Both the position numbers and the translations under genes were made by a program. From assembly GCA_029557895.1 (NCBI GenBank), contig JAKQHT010000016.1:31367-95366 (forward strand): a stretch of DNA of 64,000 nucleotides. Reading direction: 5' to 3'. Source of the stretch: Bacteroidota bacterium. GTDB taxonomy: Bacteria > Bacteroidota > Bacteroidia > Flavobacteriales > Flavobacteriaceae. Position 1 is the first letter of the stretch. The number at the start of each line of letters is the position of its first letter. Below the pieces are notes generated by a model. It was not told the origin of the DNA. It worked only from the letters and a program-made list of their open reading frames with translations, and did not search any database. Below are positions 46,061 to 54,995 of the stretch, piece after piece.

Positions 46061-47089
46061 TTAAAACACCATTTTTCGTTTACGCAATAACAGCCAGATG
46101 ATTACCGGTGCTCCTACCAACGAGGTTATGGCATTGATGGGCAAGGTGTAATCGCTGCCCGGCAGTTGGGCAATGGTATCACAAATGAGCATCACAATGG
46201 CACCCAACAAACATACTGCCGGCAATAAAATTTTATGGTTGGAAGTCGTGAATATCTGTCGTGTCAAATGTGGGATTGCCAGCCCGATAAAGGCAATAGG
46301 TCCCGCAAATGCCGTGATGGTCCCTGCCAGAAAACTCGTGGCAAGAATGACTATAAATCTGTTTCTTTTAATGTTTAAACCCAAACTACGGGCGTAATTT
46401 TCGCCCAAAAGCAAGGTGTCCAATGCTTTAATAGATGCAATGCTCAAAATGATTCCAATGCTGTAAACGATGAAGAAAATAAGCAGTTCGTACCACGACA
46501 AATTCCCTAAACTTCCAAATCCCCAAAAAATGTACTGTTGTAGTTTTTGTGCCGTACTAAAGTAGGACAAGATACCTACAACAGCCGTCGTAATACTGCC
46601 AAACATCAATCCGATAATCAAAATTGCCATCGTATCGCGCACTTTATTGGAAATTGCCAAAACCGCCAGCAACACCACAAAACTTCCCAAACAGGCCGCA
46701 ATGACCAAACTCCATTTTGAAATTAATAGCGTTGACAATATGCTACCGGATATTCCTGCACCCAAAATGACAACGGCAACACCCAAACTTGCCCCGGAGC
46801 TGATACCCAAAACATAAGGTCCCGCAAGTGGATTTCTGAACAATGTTTGCATCAACAATCCGGAAACACCCAGTCCCGAACCTGCCAAAATTGCGGTAAA
46901 TGCTTTTGGCAACCTGTAATGATGTACGATATATTGCCACGACGTGTTATCGATCGCCCCAAACAAACTTTTAAAAATGGCTTTTACAGGTATAAACACC
47001 GAACCAAAACTGATATTCACAAAAAAGCATGCCACCAGTACAATGCTCAACGCAATAAACGGAAGTTTGTATGTGCTTGTGCTGTTCAT
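46061..47089 (-). CDS. ABC transporter permease, FecCD/BtuC family
   Basis: A 342-residue membrane permease with about ten helices. Typical blocks: YRLPKAFTAILAGSGLGVSG, LMQTLFRNPLAGPYVLGISS, SGASLGVAVVILGAG, LSLGLNIKRNRF-like ARSLGLNIKRNRF and FAGPIAFIGLAIPHLTR. This is the subunit form used for siderophores and vitamin B12. The B12 context argues for BtuC, though by sequence alone it cannot be split from iron permeases. Confidence 0.92.
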   Translation of the reverse strand: MNSTSTYKLPFIALSIVLVACFFVNISFGSVFIPVKAIFKSLFGAIDNTSWQYIVHHYRLPKAFTAILAGSGLGVSGLLMQTLFRNPLAGPYVLGISSGASLGVAVVILGAGISGSILSTLLISKWSLVIAACLGSFVVLLAVLAISNKVRDTMAILIIGLMFGSITTAVVGILSYFSTAQKLQQYIFWGFGSLGNLSWYELLIFFIVYSIGIILSIASIKALDTLLLGENYARSLGLNIKRNRFIVILATSFLAGTITAFAGPIAFIGLAIPHLTRQIFTTSNHKILLPAVCLLGAIVMLICDTIAQLPGSDYTLPINAITSLVGAPVIIWLLLRKRKMVF

Positions 47090-47118
47090 GGTTGTGTTGG
47101 TTTGGGTGCGCTCTAAAA

Positions 47119-48255
47119 CTATTCCAAAACCTTAAAAAAATATGGTTGGTAGTCTTCGAGCAACTCCGGATGACAAATTTTTATCAGGTCTTTCAGTACC
47201 AGATCGGGTCGGGCAAAACCCTCTTCAAAATAGGTTACGCCGCCTTTTGCGCCTTTGGTATTGACAAACGAAAATACGGTTTTGTTTTTATAAGCATCAA
47301 ATTGTGTGTAGTGCGCATTGTTTTTTGCCAACGATTCTAAAGAATTGTGGTAAGACGGGCTTATCCAAAGCTCGGCATTTTTGGCTTTGGTAAACACGCT
47401 TTCGAAATTTAGGGCAAGACTTCCGGCACTTGCAGTATCTTTCCATAAATAATCGGCATTGGCATCATTGAGCAATTGCGCTTCGGGGCTTGTGCCGCTT
47501 GGTAGATACCAAATATCTTTTTCCAAAGCACCGCTTAAAACTGTTGGACGGTGAGTTACTTTTAAAGCAAGGTTTTTGGCATCTCGATAGTTGGTTTCAA
47601 TTGTGTTAAAGATAGAATCGGCGAGGGCTTCTTTTTTATAAAGTGCGCCAAAAAATTTAATCCATTCGGCTTTGGCAAGCGGCGAGGTTTCTACCCAATC
47701 GCCATTATATATAACCGGAATGTCTGATTTTTTTATGAGATCGAACGCGCGGTTATTGCCGTCTATGCCAAAGCCTACCACAAGTTCGGGTTGCAGTTCC
47801 AACAACACTTCGGTATTGATGCCCTCATTTTTACCAAGCTCGCGTACATGTCCTTTGTCAATTAATTGGCGGGTTTTGGGCGATGATATATAGTCGGTTC
47901 CGGGAAATCCCACCAACGTATGCTCAACCCCCAAAAGCTCCAATGCCGGAATGTGTGTGGTTGAGGTCACGACCATTTTTTCAATTGGTATCGGGATAAT
48001 GCCGTCAAATTCATCAACATTTAGTGTTAATTCATGTAAAATGGTTTTGTCGACCAAAGCGTATTTATAAGTGGTTTCAGATTTTGGCCACGGATTTTTG
48101 ATGGTCAATATGCTGTATTTTTCGACATTTGTGATGCTGAAACCTTGTGCGTGCGTGAAAATTTTGGTAGTTTGTTCTTTGATTTCGACAGGTTTTGGCG
48201 ATTGCTTGCAGCTTACAAAGCCTATCAATACGAATCCGATGAGTAGATGTTTCAA
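47119..48255 (-). CDS. ABC transporter substrate-binding lipoprotein (BtuF-like)
   Basis: A 378-residue helical-backbone solute-binding protein (peripla_BP_2). The signal MKHLLIGFVLIGFVSC ends in the lipoprotein Cys. Body motifs: RELGKNEGINTEVLLELQPE, LVVGFGIDGNN, YNGDWVETSPLAKAEWIKF and EGFARPDLVLKDLIKI. It is the first gene of the importer operon, transcribed away from the BtuB-like receptor gene. Its own leader contains no cobalamin riboswitch. Confidence 0.88.
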   Translation of the reverse strand: MKHLLIGFVLIGFVSCKQSPKPVEIKEQTTKIFTHAQGFSITNVEKYSILTIKNPWPKSETTYKYALVDKTILHELTLNVDEFDGIIPIPIEKMVVTSTTHIPALELLGVEHTLVGFPGTDYISSPKTRQLIDKGHVRELGKNEGINTEVLLELQPELVVGFGIDGNNRAFDLIKKSDIPVIYNGDWVETSPLAKAEWIKFFGALYKKEALADSIFNTIETNYRDAKNLALKVTHRPTVLSGALEKDIWYLPSGTSPEAQLLNDANADYLWKDTASAGSLALNFESVFTKAKNAELWISPSYHNSLESLAKNNAHYTQFDAYKNKTVFSFVNTKGAKGGVTYFEEGFARPDLVLKDLIKICHPELLEDYQPYFFKVLE

Positions 48256-48319
48256 AATATAAGTGTTTAATGTTTCAAAAATACGATTCTCTCACAAAGG
48301 CACAAAGCATTGCACTTTC

Positions 48320-48367
48320 AAATCCCAAATTCCAAAACGGCATTGTTTTGGAATTTGGGATTTTTTT
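48320..48367. repeat. Perfect 19-bp inverted repeat with T-run
   Basis: Arms 48320-48338 (AAATCCCAAATTCCAAAAC) and 48345-48363 are exact complements with a 6-base loop, followed by TTTT. It resembles both an intrinsic terminator and a flavobacterial intergenic palindrome. It lies where two divergent transcription units begin, where no terminator is needed for the annotated genes. Confidence 0.75.
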
Positions 48368-48451
48368 ATTGGAATTTTTTAAACTCGGCATCTTTGCGGC
48401 TTTGCGAACTATTTTTTCAAACTTACAACCATAATACCCACAAAATTGTTT

Positions 48452-48459
48452 TAACTTTG
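48452..48459 (+). promoter_or_regulatory. -7 element TAACTTTG ahead of the riboswitch
   Basis: Matches TAnnTTTG and lies just upstream of the cobalamin riboswitch, so transcription should start near 48466. Confidence 0.6.
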
Positions 48460-48489
48460 CACCCGGATTTTGGTTCTATTTTCATAGTT

Positions 48490-48703
48490 GATATGAAACG
48501 GATTAAAAGGGAATCAAGTGAGGCGGATTTACGATTGTTAAAACCGTAATTTGTCAATTCTTGAACTGTTCCCGCAACTGTAAACAAAATGCCCGGCGCG
48601 ACCGGGTATCTCTTTAAAAGAGTGCTGTTACTTCAAATGCCACTGTTCCAAAATGTTAGGAATGGGAAGGTCAAACAGCAAAATGTAAGTCAGGAGACCT
48701 GCC
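48490..48703 (+). promoter_or_regulatory. Cobalamin (AdoCbl-type) riboswitch
   Basis: Conserved cobalamin-aptamer blocks appear in order: GGGAATCAAGTGAGG (48509-48523), CCCGCAACTGTAA (48571-48583), the B12-box part GCCACTG (48639-48645), GGGAAGG (48664-48670) and GTCAGGAGACCTGCC (48689-48703). It leads into the BtuB-like receptor gene 50 bases later. The gap includes AAGCTTT/AAAGCTT, a small hairpin that could hide the ribosome site. Vitamin B12 binding is expected to repress expression. Confidence 0.95.
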
Positions 48704-48752
48704 AATATTCATAATTAATACGAAAAGCTTTCGGGTAAAAAGCTTGTTTGAT

Positions 48753-50579
48753 ATGAATAAAGGAACAATAGTTTTATTTTTTTGGGTCATCTGTGGTGGT
48801 GTTTTCGGTCAATCGTCGTTGGATTCGTTGCAACAACTTGACGAAGTTATTGTTAGGGCAGACCGCAATTTGAAGCAGTTTTCCAACACGCAGCACGTAA
48901 ATGTCTTGAATGACAGTACCATAAAAAAAAGCAAATCATCACTTACTGATTTGCTCAATTTCAATTCGCTTATCTATTTCAAGGAGAACGGTTTGGGCAT
49001 GGTGTCTTCGCCGGCATTCAGAGGTACAACGGCACAGCAAACGGCAGTGGTTTGGAACGGGATCAATATCAATTCGCAGTTTAACGGGCAAACCGATTTT
49101 AATGCCATTAATACATTAAATTTCAATGAAATATCTGTTAGAAGCGGTGGCGGAAGCGTGCTTTACGGCAGTGGCGCCATTGGTGGGACCATTCATCTTG
49201 ACAATACAACTGAATTTAACAAAGGCTTCGATACCAATGTGATGGTGCGATACGGTAGCTTTAATACTGCCGATATGGATTTTAAAAGCCATTTTTCAAA
49301 TGAAAGGTTAATTGCAGATATTTCGGCAAATTACACCTTTTCTGATAACGATTATAAGTATGTGGACAGCGAGCGGCGCAACAGCAATGGCGAGTTTTAT
49401 AATGTAGGCATCTCTGCCCGTTTCGGCTATAAAATCAACAGCAAGAATACCTTGAGTTATTACGGCAATATCTATGACGGCGAGCGGCATTTTTCGTTGA
49501 TTTTACCTTCAGAAACCAAAACCAAATACCGTGATTTCAACACGCGGCAATTGCTGGAATGGAACGGCATTTACAACCGGTTTTTATCGACCCTGAAAGT
49601 GGCATATTTAACGGAAAACTATCGCTATTATGGAAACATCAACAGCGAATCATATACTTACGGCGAAGCAAAGACATTGATAGGAAAGTACCAATTGGGT
49701 TTTCGCCCATTTCAGGATGCTTATCTTGAGGCTGTCGCCGACATCAACCATACCATCGGCGAAGGCTCGAGCATAGCCGAAAGCGAGCGTACCATTACCG
49801 GTTTTAGTATATTGTTTAAACATCAAATAGATAAGTTTTTGTATGAAGCAACGCTGCGCAAAGAAATTACCAATACGTATGAAAGTCCTGTGTTGATGAG
49901 TTTGGGGCTTCAATATAAGTTTGCCCCAAACTACACATTGCATATAAACGGCTCAAGAAACTTTAGGATTCCAACCTACAACGATTTGTATTGGGCAGGA
50001 AGCGGCAATCTCGATTTAAAACCCGAATCATCTTACCAGTTGGAATTAGGTAATACGCTGTTATTTGAGAATTTATCCTTTTCCGTTATAGGGTTTTACA
50101 ATGATATTACCGATATGATTCGCTGGCTTCCCGACGGTTCGGTATGGCGACCGGACAATACCAAAGAAGTGGTAACCTATGGCGTGGAAACACGTGCAGG
50201 TTACGAAAAAACTTTTGGTCAGCATCAATTCAAGATTTTTGCAAATTATGGCTATACCGTTTCTGAAGACCAAACAACCAATAAGCAACTTATCTATGTG
50301 CCATATCATAAGGCATCGGGTGCGTTGAATTATCGTTACAAAAGGCTGTCTGTCTATTGGCAAACCATGTTTGCGGGCGAAGTGTTTTTGCTGTCGGACA
50401 ACAACCCCAGATATGTGTTGGACGGCTACTTGATAAACAATCTTGGTATCGAATACCATTTTAAAACCCTTTTGCTTGGTACCCAAGTGCACAACATTTT
50501 TAATGAGAATTACCAGAGTATGGCAAATCGCTATATGCCGGGTATTCATTATAATTTTTATATCAACTTTAATTTTTAA
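48753..50579 (+). CDS. btuB: TonB-dependent receptor, BtuB-like (cobalamin)
   Basis: A 608-residue outer-membrane receptor starting MNKGTIVLFFWVICGGVFGQ (signal peptide), with the plug domain opening at LDEVIVRADRNLKQFSNTQH, then SSPAFRGTTAQQTAVVWNG and VRSGGGSVLYGSGAIGGTIH, and the barrel ending in the terminal aromatic YINFNF. Its place right after a cobalamin riboswitch indicates vitamin B12 or cobinamide as substrate. Start taken at 48753; the earlier TTG gives no better signal. Followed after 3 bases by a BtuG-like lipoprotein gene. Confidence 0.93.
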   Translation: MNKGTIVLFFWVICGGVFGQSSLDSLQQLDEVIVRADRNLKQFSNTQHVNVLNDSTIKKSKSSLTDLLNFNSLIYFKENGLGMVSSPAFRGTTAQQTAVVWNGININSQFNGQTDFNAINTLNFNEISVRSGGGSVLYGSGAIGGTIHLDNTTEFNKGFDTNVMVRYGSFNTADMDFKSHFSNERLIADISANYTFSDNDYKYVDSERRNSNGEFYNVGISARFGYKINSKNTLSYYGNIYDGERHFSLILPSETKTKYRDFNTRQLLEWNGIYNRFLSTLKVAYLTENYRYYGNINSESYTYGEAKTLIGKYQLGFRPFQDAYLEAVADINHTIGEGSSIAESERTITGFSILFKHQIDKFLYEATLRKEITNTYESPVLMSLGLQYKFAPNYTLHINGSRNFRIPTYNDLYWAGSGNLDLKPESSYQLELGNTLLFENLSFSVIGFYNDITDMIRWLPDGSVWRPDNTKEVVTYGVETRAGYEKTFGQHQFKIFANYGYTVSEDQTTNKQLIYVPYHKASGALNYRYKRLSVYWQTMFAGEVFLLSDNNPRYVLDGYLINNLGIEYHFKTLLLGTQVHNIFNENYQSMANRYMPGIHYNFYINFNF

Positions 50580-50582
50580 ACT

Positions 50583-51653
50583 ATGAAGTATTTATTGAAA
50601 TTTTTAACTGTATTCTTATCTGTAGGAATGTTTGTAACATCGTGTAGTGACGATGATGATTTTAATGGCGGTACACCTTTGGGTGATTATGAAAACGGAA
50701 TCTTGGTAAGCGGTGAAGGCTCGTTATTATCAGGCTCGGTGGCGTTTGTTTCTGTTGATTTGACTACCGTTGAAACCGATATTTATGCTGCCGTAAATGG
50801 CGAAGACCTTGGCAACTATTTGCAATCCATTGGGTTTGAAGGAAATAAAGCTTATATTGTTGTGGATAACACCAATACAATTACGGTTGTCAACAGATAT
50901 ACTTTTGAAAAAATCGCAACCATAACTTCTGGATTGTCCATGCCAAGACATATTGACTTTGAAGACGGTAAAGGTTATGTGAGCAATTGGGGCGACCCAT
51001 TTGACCCGACAGATGATTTTGTTGCAGTTATAAATTTGTCAACCAATACGGTAGAAACTACAATTTCTGTTGGTAACGGTCCAGAACAGGTTTTGGAAGA
51101 AAACGGTAAAGTATATGTTTCGCACAAAGGAGCATACTCAATGAATAACATCATTTCTGTAATCGATATTGCAACACATGACGTAAGCAGCATAGAAGTT
51201 GCCGATAATCCTGATGAAATGTTTATAAATGATGCCGGTCAATTGGTAGTATTGTCAGAGGGCGCGTCATTATATGATGATGATTGGAATTATATTGGTT
51301 CGACACCAGGAGCAATAACCAAAATAAATACAACCACAAATACCGTAATTTCTTCAATAAGCCTTGAAGGCACTTATGTGGGGTTAATGGCTTATGAAGA
51401 CGGAAAATTGTATTATATAAACAATAATGCGGTGTATGTGATGAATGATAGCGCAACGTCATTGCCAACGACGCCTATCATTACGTTATCGGCAGGATAT
51501 GCTTATGGATTGTCGGTTGATGATAACCGTTTGTTTGTTTGCGACGCAAGTTTTACAGGGTTGAGCACCCTGTATGTGTATAGTTTGGCCACCAATTCAG
51601 AAATTGCAACTTTTGAAGTTGGTCAAGGCGCATCAAAAGTGTATTTCAATTAA
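50583..51653 (+). CDS. BtuG-like surface lipoprotein, YncE-type beta-propeller
   Basis: A 356-residue lipoprotein: the signal ends VTSC, Cys at 21, followed by SDDDD, an acidic stretch that fits the Bacteroidota surface-export signal. The rest has repeated propeller motifs such as GFEGNKAYIVVDNTNTITVV, NLSTNTVETTISVGNGPEQV and VYSLATNSEIATFEVGQGAS. In Bacteroides a propeller of this type, BtuG, sits on the BtuB receptor and captures vitamin B12. Gene is 3 bases after btuB, so function by association is likely; sequence homology to BtuG was not tested. Confidence 0.82.
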   Translation: MKYLLKFLTVFLSVGMFVTSCSDDDDFNGGTPLGDYENGILVSGEGSLLSGSVAFVSVDLTTVETDIYAAVNGEDLGNYLQSIGFEGNKAYIVVDNTNTITVVNRYTFEKIATITSGLSMPRHIDFEDGKGYVSNWGDPFDPTDDFVAVINLSTNTVETTISVGNGPEQVLEENGKVYVSHKGAYSMNNIISVIDIATHDVSSIEVADNPDEMFINDAGQLVVLSEGASLYDDDWNYIGSTPGAITKINTTTNTVISSISLEGTYVGLMAYEDGKLYYINNNAVYVMNDSATSLPTTPIITLSAGYAYGLSVDDNRLFVCDASFTGLSTLYVYSLATNSEIATFEVGQGASKVYFN

Positions 51654-51674
51654 GTATAAAAAACATTAAAACTT

Positions 51675-51716
51675 AACGGGACATCGAAGTCGAAAGCTCT
51701 GGTGTTCCGTTTTTTG
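51675..51716. terminator. Bidirectional terminator between btuB operon and S41 gene
   Basis: AACGGGACATCG (51675-51686) pairs through wobbles with TGGTGTTCCGTT (51700-51711) and is followed by TTTTT; an A-run precedes it on the left, so it can serve both convergent genes. Confidence 0.65.
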
Positions 51717-51809
51717 TCGTAATATATCGTCATTGTTTCAAAAACAGAATCGACTGCATGGGCATGCAGGTACTCATCGTTGAAGGACTTACATTTTATG
51801 ACAATCCTG

Positions 51810-53228
51810 TCATTGAAAGTTGTGTTTGTCAAGATACATTACTTTCTCAAAGCGGTCCACATTTGTTTCGGTTTTTACTTGGAATATCGAAGTGGTGCCT
51901 GATGCCGAAAGCCTGCCCTCACCTCGAATGTCTGCCAGGGCCGCCGCTAGTAACGGCTCGTCCGGATTACCAAAATGGCCAAGGTTTACAACACTTTCCG
52001 TAATAGAAATATCAGGAACCAACCCTGTTGATGGTACCGGTTGGCCGTTAACGTTTACCGAATTGGCAATCAACGGTAACATTACATAAGTGTGGCTTGG
52101 GTTTCTGTTGTTTGCGCTAAAATCCGGTGAATCATAGATTAGGATTGAAGCTTGCGTTTTTCCTGTGGTCACATCGCCTACCTGTACTACATCGATATAA
52201 GCACTTAAGCTATTGATTATTAATTCACTTGCCGATGCAGAGCCCGAAGTTGTCAATACATAAACTTTGTTCAGGTTGAGGCTGTTAATGGTGTTGCCGC
52301 CAAAGTTGTCCAGAAATACATAGTCAGTGTTAAGTTCTTGCAGGTCACTGTTATATACAAGTTTTGAAAAAACCTGGCCGTTGAACTGCCCGGTGACCAT
52401 ACTTCCCAACAATCGTGCGGTATTGATAGAGCCACCACCATTATACCGCAGATCGATCACCAAATGCTGGATGTTGTTACTCTGGAACTGTGCAAAGGCA
52501 TTGTTCAGATGCACTTCAAAATCTGGGTTAAAAGCATTGTAGAGCATGTAGCCTACTTTTTCGCCATCCACATCGAAGATTTCAGTTTGTTGTACCGGGT
52601 TTTGGGTAAATGCCGCTTTGTTAACCGTAACGGTGATTCCGTTTGGAATAAAGGTGTCATCGTCAAATTGGGGCGTACCACTGTCATTATAATCCGCAAA
52701 GTGCAGTGTGTGGCTGTTGCCCTCCAGCAATGCGTTCACGTTGCTTGCAGTGATGGTGGTACCGTCTATTTGGGTAATGAATTGTCCCCGTTGCAGTCCA
52801 AGGTTGTCGGCATTGCTGCCTTTGAGCACTTGTCGTATGACCAGTACACGGTTTGATGGGTTGTTGGGTGGAGCAAAGGCATAGTAGCGTAAGCCATCTG
52901 TAACGGTGGTACCTGTCAATTGCTGTTCAAGTGCAATATAGTTGTTGTGAATGAGACTAAAGCGATCCACGGTTTGGCGTTGGTACATCAAACTTTCAAA
53001 AAGTGTTTCGGGCGAAGTATAGCCATTGAGGAACGATGTGTATTCCTGTTCCGAGGCAAATCGGTTGTCGGCCAAATTTGGAATTTGATCTTTGTAAAGA
53101 TAGATGGCATTGAGCCCTTTCCATACAAAATCCTTAATATTGATGGGGTCGATAGCATTATCATCGGCATCTTCAAAACAGCTTGTTAGACTTATGGATA
53201 ACGCTATTATTAAAAATTTACGTTTCAT
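51810..53228 (-). CDS. S41-family C-terminal processing peptidase, lipoprotein
   Basis: A 472-residue serine protease. The signal MKRKFLIIALSISLTSC ends in a lipoprotein Cys. A PDZ-like region (VIRQVLKGSNADNLGLQRGQ) precedes the S41 catalytic part: LVIDLRYNGGGSINTARLL, then STSGSASASE-type SASASELIINSL with the catalytic Ser, and TGKTQASI with the Lys. It cleaves protein tails in the periplasm or at the surface; target unknown. Divergent from the ECF sigma gene across about 140 bp. Confidence 0.9.
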   Translation of the reverse strand: MKRKFLIIALSISLTSCFEDADDNAIDPINIKDFVWKGLNAIYLYKDQIPNLADNRFASEQEYTSFLNGYTSPETLFESLMYQRQTVDRFSLIHNNYIALEQQLTGTTVTDGLRYYAFAPPNNPSNRVLVIRQVLKGSNADNLGLQRGQFITQIDGTTITASNVNALLEGNSHTLHFADYNDSGTPQFDDDTFIPNGITVTVNKAAFTQNPVQQTEIFDVDGEKVGYMLYNAFNPDFEVHLNNAFAQFQSNNIQHLVIDLRYNGGGSINTARLLGSMVTGQFNGQVFSKLVYNSDLQELNTDYVFLDNFGGNTINSLNLNKVYVLTTSGSASASELIINSLSAYIDVVQVGDVTTGKTQASILIYDSPDFSANNRNPSHTYVMLPLIANSVNVNGQPVPSTGLVPDISITESVVNLGHFGNPDEPLLAAALADIRGEGRLSASGTTSIFQVKTETNVDRFEKVMYLDKHNFQ

Positions 53229-53368
53229 ATCGATTTGGTTTAGGTATATTGATGTATATTTTTATGGAGCCATAAATCCTTATGTTGCACTAAATGTAAC
53301 AAAAATAAATGTATTTCGTCGTAATCATAAAAACGGGAATAACTGGCCCGAAAAGAACTAAAAAACCA

Positions 53369-53878
53369 ATGACACAAGCAGATTTTGTAAAAATGGTAAT
53401 GCCTTTTAAAGATAAGGTCTTTCGTTTGGCAAAACGCTTGTTGGTCTCAAACGAAGAGGCCGAAGACGCCACCCAAGAGGTGTTGTTGAAATTATGGAAC
53501 AACAAACAGCAAATAGCCAATTATAACAACATAGAGGCCTTTGCGATGACAATGACCAAAAATTACAGCCTGGACAGGTTGAAGTCAAAACAGGCACAGA
53601 ATTTGAAAATAGTACATAGTAATTATCAGGACAGTAATAGATCATTGCAAAAACAGGCCGAGTTAAACGATAGTGTTGCATTGATTTCCAAAATGATAGA
53701 ACAACTGCCCGAACAACAGAAAATAATAGTGCAGTTGCGAGATGTTGAACAGTATGAATTTGAAGAAATAGCAGAAATGCTCACTATGAACGAAACAGCA
53801 ATACGAGTAACTTTATCAAGAGCACGAAAAACATTAAGAAAACAATTAACAGAAATGCATAATTATGGTACCGCATGA
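53369..53878 (+). CDS. ECF-type RNA polymerase sigma factor
   Basis: A 169-residue sigma factor with region 2 (MPFKDKVFRLAKRLLVSNEE, then AEDATQEVLLKLWNNKQQI) and region 4 (LPEQQKIIVQLRDVEQYEFE and IAEMLTMNETAIRVTLSRAR, a helix-turn-helix). ATG at 53369 is selected because it places region 2 as in the family. Its stop overlaps the next gene by 14 bases, typical for sigma/anti-sigma pairs. Regulated genes are not known; S41 and DUF4252 neighbours are candidates. Confidence 0.92.
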   Translation: MTQADFVKMVMPFKDKVFRLAKRLLVSNEEAEDATQEVLLKLWNNKQQIANYNNIEAFAMTMTKNYSLDRLKSKQAQNLKIVHSNYQDSNRSLQKQAELNDSVALISKMIEQLPEQQKIIVQLRDVEQYEFEEIAEMLTMNETAIRVTLSRARKTLRKQLTEMHNYGTA

Positions 53879-54383
53879 GATAGAACAACTACTGGAAAAG
53901 TACGACAATGCCCAGACCAGTACCCAAGAAGAGCAACAGTTGCGCGATTATTTCACCAATCCCGATAACCATCGTGACGGTTTTGCGCAACACCTCGAAC
54001 CTTATAGGGCTATGTTTGGCTATTTTACAAATGCCAAACAAGAAACTTTTACCAAAGCTTTGCCGGTCCAAGTTCCAAAACGCAGCTATGTATATCAATG
54101 GATAGGAGCGGCGGCCGTAGTGGCCATCATGTTTGGCATCTTTTTCCAATTTGGAAATCCCGGTCCCAAAACGCTTGACAGCCTCACAGCCGAAGAACAA
54201 TTGGTATATTACCAAACACGCGAAGCCCTCGGGTTGTTATCGACAAAATTCAACCAAAGTGCTTCCAATGTTACTGCCCTCAATATGGTTGGCAACCATC
54301 TTGACAAAGGCATGGAAAAAGCAAAGTATATCAATGAGTTTTCAAAAGCAACCAATAAAATATTGAAACAACCCAAAAATTAA
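53865..54383 (+). CDS. Probable anti-sigma-type membrane protein
   Basis: A 172-residue protein with a cytosolic N-terminal part (HEIEQLLEKYDNAQTSTQEE, QQLRDYF), one central membrane helix (WIGAAAVVAIMFGIFF, about 86-101) and a periplasmic C-terminus. It overlaps the sigma gene by 14 bases. No zinc HxxxCxxC motif is seen, so it is not a ZAS-domain anti-sigma factor of standard type; the role is inferred from position and topology. Confidence 0.65.
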   Translation: MVPHEIEQLLEKYDNAQTSTQEEQQLRDYFTNPDNHRDGFAQHLEPYRAMFGYFTNAKQETFTKALPVQVPKRSYVYQWIGAAAVVAIMFGIFFQFGNPGPKTLDSLTAEEQLVYYQTREALGLLSTKFNQSASNVTALNMVGNHLDKGMEKAKYINEFSKATNKILKQPKN

Positions 54384-54415
54384 TTATTAATCACAATCAA
54401 AAACAAACAGAAATT

Positions 54416-54988
54416 ATGAAAAAGTTAGCATTAGTTTTAGCAATCGCACTCGCGCCAATCGTGACTTTTGGACAGAGCCTTTTTGACAAATATGAAGATA
54501 TGGAAGGCGTAACGTCAGTTGTCATCAACCAAAAAATGTTCAAGATGCTTGCAGGCATCAACATCAATCTCGAAGACCCGGAAGACCAAGCCTTTTTGGA
54601 TATGGCAAAGAAAATCACCGGACTTAAGGTTTTTACCACTGGTAATGAAAAAACATCTGCAGATATCAATGCTTCCGTTACCAAATACCTCGGAACCGCA
54701 AACCTTGAAGAGTTAATGCGTATTAAGGATGGCAACCAGACCGTTAAGTTCTACGTCAAACAAGGTAAAGACGAAAACCACGTCAAAGAATTGCTGATGT
54801 TGGTCAACGGCCTCAAGGAAATTTCCAAAGACCAAAACATCACTATCAACGGTAAAAACCGTGAAATGGAAACCGTCGTTCTGTCCCTTACCGGCGATAT
54901 CGATTTGAGGCAAATCTCAAAAATGACCGAAAAGATGAACGTGCCAGGTGGCGACCAGCTCAAAAAGGCCGGAAAAGGAAAAAAGTAA
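54416..54988 (+). CDS. DUF4252 protein, exported
   Basis: A 190-residue protein with signal peptide MKKLALVLAIALAPIVTFGQ. The core (SLFDKYEDMEGVTSVVINQK, LFKML-like MFKMLAGININLEDPEDQAF and ITGLKVFTT) is the DUF4252 pattern, found in Bacteroidota and of unknown function. It is the third gene of the sigma-factor operon and is followed within 8 bases by a second DUF4252 gene. Confidence 0.85.
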   Translation: MKKLALVLAIALAPIVTFGQSLFDKYEDMEGVTSVVINQKMFKMLAGININLEDPEDQAFLDMAKKITGLKVFTTGNEKTSADINASVTKYLGTANLEELMRIKDGNQTVKFYVKQGKDENHVKELLMLVNGLKEISKDQNITINGKNREMETVVLSLTGDIDLRQISKMTEKMNVPGGDQLKKAGKGKK

Positions 54989-54995
54989 TCGGGCT

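Larger units (their letters stand above)
48256..48465. other. Divergent spacer between binding-protein operon and riboswitch
   Basis: Part of the 497-bp region between the two divergent B12 transcripts. Besides the perfect hairpin at 48320-48363 it holds repeat-like CACAAAGGCACAAAGC (48295-48310 region) and CTTTGCGGCTTTGCG (about 48391-48405) segments, which look like another degenerate interspersed repeat. No gene seen. Confidence 0.4.

Noticed and set aside
48744..48752. TTG start for the BtuB-like receptor
   Set aside because: ATG at 48753 gives the better signal peptide; the TTG adds only three residues.
51650..51832. 60-codon minus-strand frame at the btuG / S41 junction
   Set aside because: It overlaps the S41 end and the terminator, and has no motif.
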